43,105 nucleotides of DNA from Candidatus Alistipes intestinigallinarum. Lineage in GTDB: Bacteria; Bacteroidota; Bacteroidia; Bacteroidales; Rikenellaceae. The stretch covers positions 1-43,105 of the forward strand of contig DXDA01000002.1 in NCBI GenBank assembly GCA_019115745.1, in the 5' to 3' direction. The notes under the pieces are model-generated. The model was given only the letters and a program-made list of their open reading frames with translations. It was not told the DNA's origin and searched no databases. A program made the translations under genes and the position numbers. Positions 17,834-27,148 of this stretch are shown here, in pieces. The first letter of the stretch is position 1. Each line of letters begins with the position of its first letter.

Positions 17834-19195
17834 ATGGCCAAAGAAAAAGAGGGAACCCTGTTGGTCGTCGACGACAATCGCAGCATCCTGTCCGCCGTCC
17901 AACTGCTCATGGACAACTATTTCGCGAGCGTGCTGACCCTTCCGTCGCCCAACCAGCTCCTCACGATGCTGCGCCGCGAACCTGTCGACGTCATCCTGCT
18001 CGACATGAACTTCTCGGCCGGGATCAACACCGGCAACGAGGGCTTCTACTGGCTGCAGGAGATTCACCGCAACTATCCCGAGATCAAGGTGGTGCTCTTC
18101 ACCGCTTACGCCGATATCGATCTGGCGGTACGGGCCATGCGCGACGGCGCCGTGGACTTCGTGGTCAAGCCGTGGGACAACGACCGCCTGGTCGCCGCCC
18201 TGCGCAACGCCTACAACCTGGCGCGCTCACAGCGCGAGGTGAAGCAATTGAAGGAGATCAAACGCGAACTGACCCACGAGGAGCCGATGTTCTGGGGCAC
18301 GAGCCCGGCCATGATGCGCATCCGCGAACTGGTCGGGAAGGTGGCCGCTACCGACGCCAACATCCTCATCACGGGCGAGAACGGTACCGGCAAGGAGATG
18401 CTCGCCCGCGAGATCCACAACCGTTCGGCTCGCCGCGGCGAACTGATGGTTCCCGTCGACATGGGAGCCCTGCCCGAGACGCTCTTCGAGAGCGAGCTCT
18501 TCGGCCACGTCAAGGGGGCCTTCACCGACGCCCGCACCGACCGTGCCGGCAAGTTCGAAGTGGCCGACCACGGCACGCTCTTCCTCGACGAAATCGGCAA
18601 CCTCCCGCCGCATCTGCAGTCGAAACTGCTCACGGCACTCCAGAGCGGCCGCATCTTCCGCGTGGGAAGCAACGCCCCGGTCGTGGTCGACATCCGCCTC
18701 GTCTCGGCTACGAACCGGGACCTTTACGGCATGGTGAGTCGGGGAGAGTTCCGCGAAGACCTCCTGTACCGCATCAATACGATCCATATCGACCTGCCGC
18801 CGCTGCGCCAGCGCCGCGAGGACATCCTCCCGCTGGCGGAAGGTTTCCTGCGCCGCTATGCCGCGAAGTACGGCAAGCCGATCGAAGGGTTCGATTCGGA
18901 AGCCCTCCGCGAGATGCAGGAGTACCCCTGGGCGGGCAACATCCGCGAACTGCAGCATACGATTGAGAAGGCTGTCATTCTCTGCGACGGCTCTGTCATC
19001 ACCCCGTCGACCCTGCTGCTGCGCCCGGCTTCGGCCCCGACGCCCGAAATCGGCGTTACAACCCTCGACGAGATGGAACGCTCGATGATTGCGCAGGCCA
19101 TGTCCCGCTGCAACGGCAACATGACTGAAGTGGCCCGTCAGTTGGGCATCACACGCCAGACCCTCTACAACAAGATCAAACGCTACGGATTATGA
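17834..19195 (+). CDS. NtrC-family sigma-54-dependent response regulator
   Basis: This 453-residue protein has three domains. The receiver (about 6-125) has phospho-acceptor Asp57 in VILLDMNF, Thr90 and Lys112 (VVKPW). The AAA+ sigma-54 interaction domain (about 150-380) has Walker A GENGTGKE (181-188), ESELFGH, the loop GAFTDA (228-233), Walker B GTLFLDEIGN and the R-finger region. The Fis-type HTH at the end is MTEVARQLGITRQTLYNKIK. GAFTDA replaces the classical GAFTGA. ATG 17834 is chosen because it places the receiver directly after a short MAKEKEG leader; the frame is open upstream to 17783. The stop overlaps the kinase start by four bases (ATGA). It most likely activates the divergent efflux operon through the sigma-54 promoter at 17599-17614. 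Confidence 0.95.
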   Translation: MAKEKEGTLLVVDDNRSILSAVQLLMDNYFASVLTLPSPNQLLTMLRREPVDVILLDMNFSAGINTGNEGFYWLQEIHRNYPEIKVVLFTAYADIDLAVRAMRDGAVDFVVKPWDNDRLVAALRNAYNLARSQREVKQLKEIKRELTHEEPMFWGTSPAMMRIRELVGKVAATDANILITGENGTGKEMLAREIHNRSARRGELMVPVDMGALPETLFESELFGHVKGAFTDARTDRAGKFEVADHGTLFLDEIGNLPPHLQSKLLTALQSGRIFRVGSNAPVVVDIRLVSATNRDLYGMVSRGEFREDLLYRINTIHIDLPPLRQRREDILPLAEGFLRRYAAKYGKPIEGFDSEALREMQEYPWAGNIRELQHTIEKAVILCDGSVITPSTLLLRPASAPTPEIGVTTLDEMERSMIAQAMSRCNGNMTEVARQLGITRQTLYNKIKRYGL

Positions 19196-20502
19196 AACTC
19201 CCCAAAGGCATTGCATACGGCCCCATAATCACCCATGCGGGGTTGTTGGCCGCCGCAGCTCTCGGCAGCGGATGGTTCGTGGCGCAACGGCTCTACCCGC
19301 TGCTGCTGGTCAGCGTACCGCTCATGGCGCTGGCTCTTTATCGGATTCTACGCTGCTACGGCGACTCGGTGCGGCGCGTCACCTTCATGTTCAATGCCAT
19401 CGAGAACGACGACCTCACGTTCCGCTTTAACGAGGACCCCTCAAAAGTCGACAATACCATGCTTAACGCGGCGCTTAACCGCATCAAGGAGATCCTTTCA
19501 CGGACCAAACTGCGGGCCGAGGAACGCGAGCGTTACTACCAGCTCATCATGGAGAGCGCCCAGACGGGCCTGATCACCGTCAACGACACCGGCAGCGTCT
19601 ACCAGGCCAACAGCGAGGCGCTGCGCATCTTTGCTCTTCCGCAGTTGACCCACATCCGACAACTGGAGAGTTCGGCTCCGGAGGTTGCGCGGGCGCTGGC
19701 CGCCATCCGCCCCGGGGAGAAGCTCCGTGTTTCGTGTACGACCGAGACGGGCGAGATGGCCCTGACGCTGGGGTGTGCGGAGATCACGCTCGAAGATCGC
19801 CACCGACGGGTTATCTCCGTGAGCGACATCAACAGCGAGGTAAGCGAGATCCAGGTCGAATCGTGGAGCAAGCTCTCGCGGATCCTGACCCACGAGATCA
19901 TGAATTCGCTGGCGCCGGTCACCTCGCTCAGCGACACATTGCTGCAGATCGACCGGCCGCTGGACTCCGATGTCAAACGCGGGCTGGAGACCATCTCCGC
20001 GACGAGCCGCCGCCTGGTGACCTTCGTCGACGGTTATCGGCGCTTCACGCGGATTCCGGCACCGCAACGTGAACCCTTCGAGGTGCGCGAGTTGATCCGG
20101 CAGGCCGTGGTGCTGACGGCGGCGGAAGACGATTTGCGGATTCATGTCGACATCGCCCCGGCCGACACGATGATCTATGCCGACAAAACCCAATTGGGAC
20201 AGGTGGCCGTCAATCTGTTGAAGAATGCCCGCGAGGCGATTGCCGGGCGCCCCGACGGCGAGATCGAAATCCGCTCGCGGATCGATGCGGCCGAGCATGT
20301 CGTGATCGATTTCAGCAACAACGGCGGAGCGATTCCGGCGGAAGTTGCCGAGAATATCTTTACCCCCTTCTATACGACGAAGCCCGACGGTTCGGGCATC
20401 GGGCTGAGTCTTTCGCGGCGGATCATGCAACTGCACGGCGGTTCGCTGCGTCTGAGCTGCAACACCGACCGGCGGGTAACTTTCACCCTGCAGATCGGGT
20501 AG
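19192..20502 (+). CDS. Sensor histidine kinase partnered with the NtrC-type regulator
   Basis: This 436-residue kinase has two TM helices (about 9-30 and 34-52) joined by a very short loop, so it has no periplasmic sensor domain. A PAS-like region (about 108-205) follows. The dimerisation/phospho-acceptor segment is ILTHEIMNSLAPV with His234, a form seen in NtrY-like kinases. The catalytic domain has N-box NLLKNAREAI and G-box DGSGIGLSLSRRI. It is translationally coupled to the response regulator (ATGA overlap) and should phosphorylate its Asp57. The signal is probably sensed in the membrane or cytoplasm, for example an accumulating substrate of the exporter (inference). Confidence 0.94.
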   Translation: MKLPKGIAYGPIITHAGLLAAAALGSGWFVAQRLYPLLLVSVPLMALALYRILRCYGDSVRRVTFMFNAIENDDLTFRFNEDPSKVDNTMLNAALNRIKEILSRTKLRAEERERYYQLIMESAQTGLITVNDTGSVYQANSEALRIFALPQLTHIRQLESSAPEVARALAAIRPGEKLRVSCTTETGEMALTLGCAEITLEDRHRRVISVSDINSEVSEIQVESWSKLSRILTHEIMNSLAPVTSLSDTLLQIDRPLDSDVKRGLETISATSRRLVTFVDGYRRFTRIPAPQREPFEVRELIRQAVVLTAAEDDLRIHVDIAPADTMIYADKTQLGQVAVNLLKNAREAIAGRPDGEIEIRSRIDAAEHVVIDFSNNGGAIPAEVAENIFTPFYTTKPDGSGIGLSLSRRIMQLHGGSLRLSCNTDRRVTFTLQIG

Positions 20503-20581
20503 GTCGTATTTTTCAAACCGCTGTCATCGGTCATCTCAGGGTTCCCGGAAAAGGGCCTGGCCCCATCTTTCTGATGCTATT

Positions 20582-22246
20582 TTACCGGGTGATGGCAATG
20601 TTGCGCACCCGGTCTTCGAACTCGTTGCGGTCGCATCGGGCCCGGTTCCGGATCTTCGACCGGTAGTTGTAGATCGTACTCATCGAGTAGCGCAGGAATG
20701 TCGAGATTTTGGTCGAATCCGAGATCCCGAGGCGGATCAGGGCGTAGATGCGCAACTCGGTCGTCAACAGTTCACCCTTCCGCGGAACGATCCGCGCCTC
20801 CTCTTCCAGCAGGGCATTGAACTCCTCCACAAAGGTCGGATAGAGATTCAGGAACGTCGTGTCGAACAGATTGTAAAACTCCGAAAGGGCCGCCTGCTGG
20901 CCTTCCGTGCTGTTGTACTCGCGTCGCAACTCCTCTATTTTGCCGTCCCGCAACTGCCGTTTTACGTGTCGACGCATTTCGGTGATCTGGTCGATGTGTT
21001 CCGAACAGATCATCAGGAACGTGCCGATATACTCCTCCTTGACCCGATCCGAATCGATCAGTTTCTTGTTGACCTCCTTCAACTGGCTGTTGATCTGTTC
21101 GAGCCGCGAATTCGAGACGTGCAGATCCGAATTGGACTGTTGCAAGGCGGCTCTGACGGCAATCAGCCGGTTCCGCTGGCGGGTGATATAGACGACCACC
21201 CCCGAAAGAATGATCACGATGGCGATGACCAAGCCCGTCACGATCCGGTTGAGCCGTTCCAACCGGCTTTTGTGGCGGTTGTAGGCCTGTTCGATGTCGG
21301 CCAGGGCATTCGCATCCTGCCACGGCCGCAACCGGGAATTGAAGAAACGCGTGTCGTCCATGACGATCCGCATGTAACGCATCGAGCGTTCGGCATCGCC
21401 GTAATGGATCAGCAGATTGTGAGCCAGTTCATTGAGCGAGATGTTGTCCCGGACGGCCAGCTCGATGTCCGTACAGGCCGAACGGGCCTGCCAGATCATC
21501 ATCTTCTCCGTATTGCCCTGCAGTTGGGCGATCAAAGCCAATTGATAGGCCGCCTTGGCGTAGTCGTGGTCCGACGGCGTATGGTTCCGCAGGCGCATCA
21601 GCGCGATCTTCTCGGCCCGGTTGTAATCCTGCTGCTGGATGGCCGAGGCAGCCTCGAATTCCAGCCGGATGTCGGATCCCTGTTCCATCGTCTCCAACAG
21701 TTTCCGACGGTAGAAGTCGCGCCGGCGGGATGCAATGTGTCGGATTTCGTCGTCCAGCGAGTAGAGCGAGAGTTCATCGTTGAGTTTCCGCTGGGCCAGG
21801 TAGTAGTTTTCGAGCTGTTTGCGATTCAGCAGGGCGGAGTCGATTTCGTGGACCAGAGCGTTGTGGGCTTCGAAATAGAGCCCCGAAATGCAATAGAGAT
21901 AGGCCAGATTCAGGTAACTGTCGTTGCGCAGGTCCCAATCGCCCAACCGCCGGGCCACCTCGATGTTGTGTTTCTGGTAGACGATCGCCGAATCGAACTG
22001 GTAAGGACGGTATTCCGCCGCAAGCTCCTTGTTGATGTCATACCGGCGACGGTCGTTCATGTCGGATCGGGACAACATCTGTTTCAATGTGCGGAGCCGT
22101 TCTTCCTTTTGGGCGATGTATTCGCTGCGTTGCTTCAGCTTTTCATCCACGTTGGCGATCTCCGATTTCAGAATTTCACTCAACGATTGGGCGTAAAGGC
22201 TCACCGAGAGGAGCAGAAGGCATGGCGTGATGAGGATTCTTTTCAT
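20582..22246 (-). CDS. DUF6377-type membrane regulator with TPR region and C-terminal HTH
   Basis: This 554-residue protein has a signal peptide (MKRILITPCLLLLSVSLYAQ). A helical TPR-like sensor region (about 22-330) is followed by one TM helix (about 335-354), a coiled coil (about 365-425) and a C-terminal LuxR/HTH-like region with LGISDSTKISTFLRYSMSTIYNYRSKIRNR (about 510-540). This layout is that of Bacteroidetes DUF6377 proteins, which often lie beside SusC/SusD genes and are thought to regulate them. The start at 22246 gives the leader; the frame is open to 22285 without signal character. It is divergent from the SusC gene at 22547 and convergent with the kinase gene. Regulation of the PUL is an inference from position. 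Confidence 0.85.
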   Translation of the reverse strand: MKRILITPCLLLLSVSLYAQSLSEILKSEIANVDEKLKQRSEYIAQKEERLRTLKQMLSRSDMNDRRRYDINKELAAEYRPYQFDSAIVYQKHNIEVARRLGDWDLRNDSYLNLAYLYCISGLYFEAHNALVHEIDSALLNRKQLENYYLAQRKLNDELSLYSLDDEIRHIASRRRDFYRRKLLETMEQGSDIRLEFEAASAIQQQDYNRAEKIALMRLRNHTPSDHDYAKAAYQLALIAQLQGNTEKMMIWQARSACTDIELAVRDNISLNELAHNLLIHYGDAERSMRYMRIVMDDTRFFNSRLRPWQDANALADIEQAYNRHKSRLERLNRIVTGLVIAIVIILSGVVVYITRQRNRLIAVRAALQQSNSDLHVSNSRLEQINSQLKEVNKKLIDSDRVKEEYIGTFLMICSEHIDQITEMRRHVKRQLRDGKIEELRREYNSTEGQQAALSEFYNLFDTTFLNLYPTFVEEFNALLEEEARIVPRKGELLTTELRIYALIRLGISDSTKISTFLRYSMSTIYNYRSKIRNRARCDRNEFEDRVRNIAITR

Positions 22247-22271
22247 CTTGCGGCAGGTTAGGGTCTTTTTA

Positions 22272-22279
22272 CAAAGATA
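22272..22279 (-). promoter_or_regulatory. Candidate -7 box for the DUF6377 regulator gene
   Basis: The minus strand reads TATCTTTG, a perfect fit to the Bacteroidales -7 consensus TAnnTTTG, 26 bases before the ATG. No good TTG -33 element is seen at the expected distance, so the promoter is only probable. Confidence 0.4.
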
Positions 22280-22452
22280 ACGCAAAAAGTTCGTAATAAT
22301 AAAAATTTAGCTATCTTCAAGATGGCGTACAATGCGCTGTGGAGGGGTTTTTAATTTATTTGAATTTACAAATCCAGGGGCGTGCGACGTGATTAACGTG
22401 TTTATAATCAGTGTAAAATCAAAATACGGTGTTTACAATTCGGTTATATCGG

Positions 22453-22484
22453 TTTCCGGAAGCGATCCGGCCTTGCTATTTTTG
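22453..22484 (+). promoter_or_regulatory. Bacteroidales-type promoter of the PUL (SusC side)
   Basis: TATTTTTG at 22477-22484 matches the -7 consensus TAnnTTTG. TTTC at 22453-22456 lies exactly 20 bases upstream, close to the TTTG -33 element. Transcription would begin near 22491, giving a leader of about 55 bases before the SusC ATG. The 300-base gap 22247-22546 holds this promoter and the divergent one for the regulator; no other gene is seen in it. Confidence 0.55.
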
Positions 22485-22546
22485 ATCCGGGCGGAGCGAC
22501 TGACGCGCGGTGTCCTTCACCCGAGAGAAAACCTAAATTTAATTTA

Positions 22547-25500
22547 ATGAACTTACTTATGGCAAGATTTTACCCAAAGTGCGGTCGGGGCTTGGTGAAG
22601 ATGCTGGTGCTCATGCTGCTGTGCGTGACACTCGGCGCGTATGCCCAAACGCCGGTCATGAAGGGCGTGATCCGGGACCAGAACGGGAATCCGCTCGTCG
22701 GTGTCACCGTGATCGAAAAGGGAACGACCAACGGAACCTCCTCCAATACGGATGGCAGCTATTCCATTTCATTACGGGGTACGAATCCCGTGCTGGTTTT
22801 CCAGTCGATCGGATATACTCCGCAGGAATTTACCGTCGGCAAGGGGCAGACCCGGTTGGATGTAACGCTGAAAGAGGATGCTATTTCACTTGACGCCGTT
22901 GTGGCAATCGGTTACGGTTCGGTGAAACAGAAGGATCTGACTACGGCCGTCTCGATCGTCTCGACGAAGGATCTGGATACGCGGCCGATCACCTCGGCGT
23001 CGGCCGCACTTCAGGGCAAGGCGGCCGGTGTGCAGGTCGTCCAGCCCAACGGCCAGCCCGGTTCGGGCATGATCGTCCGGGTGCGCGGAGCGTCGTCCAT
23101 CTCGTCGAGCAACGACCCGCTCTACGTCGTCGACGGCGTCCCGGTCGGCGAGGGCAACTATGCCATCGAATACCTCTCGCCCAACGATATCGAGACCATC
23201 CAGGTGCTCAAGGACGCCTCGTCGGCCGCTATCTACGGCTCCCGGGCCGCCAACGGTGTCGTGCTCATCACCACCAAGCAGGGGCATGGCGCCAACAAAC
23301 CGCAGATCAATGTTACTTCGATGATTGGTATTTCGCACGTGGCGAAGACCTATGACGTGCTCAACTACCAGCAGTATCGTGAGCTGATGGAGGAGACCGG
23401 AGCCGTAAAAGGCCTTCCGACCGATTTGAAGGATGAGACCGACTGGTTCGACGAGACCTATTAGACGGGCGTCAACCAGAACTACCATTTCTCCGTATCG
23501 AACGGCAACGGCAAAACCAACTATAACATCGGCGGTGGTTACAACAAGGAGACCGGAGTGCTTCCGGTGGCTTACAGCCAGCGCTACAACGTGAAGGCCG
23601 GCATCGAATCGGAGCTCTTCAAGTGGATCTCGGTCGGCGCCTCGACGACCTATTCCCGCTATGCGGGCAACGGGATCATCTCGGGGGCCGGATCGAACCG
23701 GGCCGGCGTCGTGCTTTCGATCATCAATACCCCGACCTATGCGAAAGTCTGGGACGAAGACAACCCCGGCTGGTACTGGACGAAGTTCTACGGCGCCAAC
23801 ATCACGACGCCGGCCGAGAACCTCGCCCGCACGGAGAACAACAAGACCCAGACCGACCGACTGCTTTTGAGTGGAAACGTCACGCTGAAATTCCACAAGA
23901 ACCTGGATTTCAAGTCGACGGTTACGATGGACCGGCGCTGGGTGCACACCTTCTCGTTCCTCGACCCGATCAAGACGTCGTACGGGCGCACCACGCACGG
24001 TTCGGCATCGGATACGCGTTCGGACGACATGCGCATGATCTACGACAACATTCTCACTTACCGGAATGTTTTCGGAGGCCGTCACCACCTGGAGGTGATG
24101 GCCGGCACTTCGGCCACGGTCTCCGTCTGGGAGGAGCTCTCGGGCAGCCGCACCCACTTCTCGGCCGACTACGGCAATGCCATCATCGGACTCAACGGCG
24201 GCAACAACGGCGGACTGCGCGGCCAGAGCCAGAGCAAGTCGGAGTGGGCCATCATGTCCTATCTGGGGCGTGTGTCGTATAATTTCGACGACCGTTATCT
24301 CTTCACGGCGAACTTCCGGGCCGACGGCTCCTCGAAACTGGCTCCCAAGCATCGCTGGGGTTATTTCCCGTCGTTCTCTGCGGCCTGGCGTCTTTCGGGC
24401 GAGCGGTTTCTGTCCGACGTCGGGTGGCTCGACGACCTGAAAATCCGCGCCGGATGGGGCCAGACCGGTAACCAGAGCGGACTGGACGACTACGCCTATC
24501 TGCAAAAGTACAATACGAACTACTACGACTGGACCGACTCGAAATATGTCGATGCGACGCCTACGGTCGGCTCGCGTTCCAACCTGAAGAACGAGGACCT
24601 GACCTGGGAGACCACCACGCAAACCAACGTCGGCATCGACCTCACGGTGCTGAAAGGGCGTTTGACGGTAAGCCTCGACGCCTACTACAAATATACGAAG
24701 GACATGCTCATGAGCGTACCTCTGCCGTCGCCCAACCCGTCGATCTACCGCAACGAGGGTGAGATGTCGAACAAGGGCTTCGAGGTGGTCGTTTCGTCCC
24801 GCAACATCGTCAAACGCGGTTTCGAGTGGTCGACGGACTTCAACCTTTCGCTCAACCGCAACCGGCTTGAAAAACTCCAGCTCCAGCAGGTCTACTACTA
24901 TACGCAGACCTCCGAGTCGGTCAAGGACTACGCCATCCGCATGACGCCGGGACAGCCGCTGTCGATGTTCTGGGGTTACAAGGCGCTGGGCGTGGACCCC
25001 GAGACGGGCAACATGTTCTACGAGGATGCCGAGGGGAATCCGACCCTCACCCCTTCGGACAAGGACAAGCGCTACATCGGCAATGCCAACCCGAAATTCA
25101 CCTTCGGCATGACCAACAACTTCTCGTGGAAGGGCCTGAACCTGAACATTCTGCTGACGGGCTCCTACGGAAACGACATCTTCAATGCCTCGAAGATCGA
25201 GATGGTGGGCATGAACGGCGGCGGGAATCAGATCACCGACGTGCTGCGCCGCTGGCGCATCCCGGGGCAGATCACCGACATCCCGCGTGCCGGTTCGGCC
25301 ACGAACAACCTCACTTCGACCCGTTGGATCGAGGACGGCTCCTACATCAAGATCAAGAACATCACGCTCTCCTACGACATCCGTTCCCCGAAACTGGAAA
25401 AGGTGAACATCTCGAAGATTCAGCCCTACGTGACGTTGCAGAACTTCTTCACGTTCACCGACTATTCGGGCTACGATCCCGAGGTGAGCCAGTACAGCTC

Positions 25501-25579
25501 GGCGACGAGCATGGGTGTCGACTGGGGAACCTATCCCAATGTGAAGACCGTAGTGTTCGGCCTGAACGTGACCTTCTAA
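22547..25579 (+). pseudogene. SusC-family TonB-dependent transporter interrupted by one in-frame TAG
   Basis: The reading frame spans 1010 codons of SusC sequence but contains TAG at 23462-23464 (codon 306). Before it are a signal peptide ending AYAQ, a carboxypeptidase-D-like domain, the TonB-box region, and a plug with VVQPNGQPGSG, PLYVVDGVP and AIYGSRAANGVVLITTKQG. Immediately after the TAG the same frame continues with TGVNQNYHFSVSNGNGKTNY and the full barrel to a terminal Phe (GLNVTF). No frameshift or other stop is present. The context DETY-x-TGVNQNY suggests the lost residue was Gln (CAG to TAG) or Lys. If real, only a plug-containing fragment would be made. It could also be an assembly or sequencing error. 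Its SusD partner starts 20 bases downstream and looks intact. In the family it would import oligosaccharides released by the GH30 enzyme. Confidence 0.9.
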
Positions 25580-25598
25580 CCAATAAAAACAAGCAAGT

Positions 25599-27122
25599 AT
25601 GAAAAGATACATTCTGTTGCTCTCTTCGCTGGCCGTCTTGAGCGGAGGCGTATCCTGCTCGCTGGACAAGTTCCCGGAGATGAGCTATCACGAGATGAAT
25701 TACAGCGATCCGAACGCCGACAGCGACAGCGGGGCGCAGTATCAGACGCGCGAGGATATCAAGGCACAGCTCGATGCCCTGTACAGCGGCATCCGGAGCA
25801 ACATCCAGGAGAGCGGTTACTCCGACCACCTGATCTATACCGAGGTGCGGGCCGATAATGCCTACGGAGGCACCGCCGGACTGGAGCTCGCACAGATCGG
25901 GTCGAACTCCATGGACGGCAGCAACCCCAACATCGCCCGGGACTGGAATTTCTACATGAACCAGGTCGGCAAGGCCAATCAGGTGATCTGCTTCATCGAC
26001 GACATCAAGGACCCGAGTCTGACCGATGAGGAGCGCAAACAATGGAAAGCCGAAGCGATGTGCTGGCGGGCCTTCATGTGGTACAACATGTCGCGCCTGT
26101 GGGGTGAGATTCCGATCGTGAAGGAGGTTCCGCCCGCCATCACGTCGGAGAATGTCGATGAGGTTTATCCGATGTACTACCCGGCGCGCGAGCCGCTCGA
26201 CGAGGTTTTCAAGAACATTCTCTCGGATCTCGAATTTGCCACGGAGTACGCTCCGGATCCGAATCCTGCGGACAAGTTTCTGTTCACCAAGGGTTTTGCC
26301 TACGGCATGTTGGCCCGCGTCTACGCCGAACCTCCGGTGCGCGATTACAGTCTGGTGGCAAAGTATTGCGAGGAGGTCGAGAAACTGAACTACGAGCTCA
26401 CGGATCGTTACGGTGACATGTGGGCCTACGACGAGAACGACGCGGTTCGCAATACGTCGGAGTCGATTTTCGAGGTGACCTGGACGCGGACTTCGGGCAA
26501 CTGGGTGTATATGATGTTCCACCGCGATGCCTATAATCCCGACAAGGACTATACCTGGGCCAAGTGGTGCACGCCGTCACGCAACCTGATCGCCGCTTAC
26601 GAGGCCGAAGGCGATACGGAGCGTTACAATACCTCGATCATCTACGACGAGTGCGCCTGGAGCAATTACTATCCGAGCAACAACTATGCCTTCATGCACA
26701 AGTGTCCGACCAATGCGTCGAGTTATATTCTGATGCGTCTGGGCGAGATCTACCTGCTGCACGCCGAGGCCCTGGCCTTCCAGGACGACATCGACGGCGC
26801 CCTGATCTGGCTGAACAAGATCCGCAAGCGGGCGAAACTCGCCGAGTACCAACGTACGGATATTGCGTCGGTCGAAGACCTGCGTGACAAGGTGCTGCAC
26901 GAACGCCGTCTCGAACTGGCGTTCGAGGGACACCGCTTCTTCGACCTGGTTCGTTTCGGCAAGGCGGCCGAGGTGTGCGACGGCGCCAACGTTCCGGGCT
27001 CGGCATCGTATGACTCCTATGTTCCGGCGCGCCGCCCGATGACCGCGGAGACGGTTCTGTTGCCCGTGCCGACCGCCCAGATCGACAACAATTCCAATCT
27101 TACGCAAAACCCCGGTTATTGA
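25599..27122 (+). CDS. SusD/RagB-family glycan-binding lipoprotein of the GH30 PUL
   Basis: This 507-residue protein has a lipoprotein leader (lipobox GVSC, Cys20) and the SusD pattern: helical TPR-like core, MCWRAFMWYNMSRLWGEIP in the middle, LMRLGEIYLLHAEALAF, and the C-terminal block LHERRLELAFEGHRFFDLVRFGKA. It ends in LTQNPGY, the usual SusD C-terminus. It should cap the SusC at 22547-25579 on the cell surface. It is intact even though its SusC partner carries a stop codon, which argues that the damage, if real, is recent. By locus resemblance the ligand may be a beta-1,6-glucan. Confidence 0.95.
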   Translation: MKRYILLLSSLAVLSGGVSCSLDKFPEMSYHEMNYSDPNADSDSGAQYQTREDIKAQLDALYSGIRSNIQESGYSDHLIYTEVRADNAYGGTAGLELAQIGSNSMDGSNPNIARDWNFYMNQVGKANQVICFIDDIKDPSLTDEERKQWKAEAMCWRAFMWYNMSRLWGEIPIVKEVPPAITSENVDEVYPMYYPAREPLDEVFKNILSDLEFATEYAPDPNPADKFLFTKGFAYGMLARVYAEPPVRDYSLVAKYCEEVEKLNYELTDRYGDMWAYDENDAVRNTSESIFEVTWTRTSGNWVYMMFHRDAYNPDKDYTWAKWCTPSRNLIAAYEAEGDTERYNTSIIYDECAWSNYYPSNNYAFMHKCPTNASSYILMRLGEIYLLHAEALAFQDDIDGALIWLNKIRKRAKLAEYQRTDIASVEDLRDKVLHERRLELAFEGHRFFDLVRFGKAAEVCDGANVPGSASYDSYVPARRPMTAETVLLPVPTAQIDNNSNLTQNPGY

Positions 27123-27148
27123 ACCGGCCCTTCAAATTTTCCATTGTC

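Noticed and set aside
23465..25579. Part of SusC after the TAG as a separate gene
   Set aside because: It is in the same frame as the upstream part, has no ribosome site or signal peptide, and a barrel without plug or leader could not reach the outer membrane.
22886..25669. Long minus-strand frame opposite the interrupted SusC gene
   Set aside because: It is not a rescue of the broken gene: it is antisense, lacks any recognisable domain and shows shadow composition.
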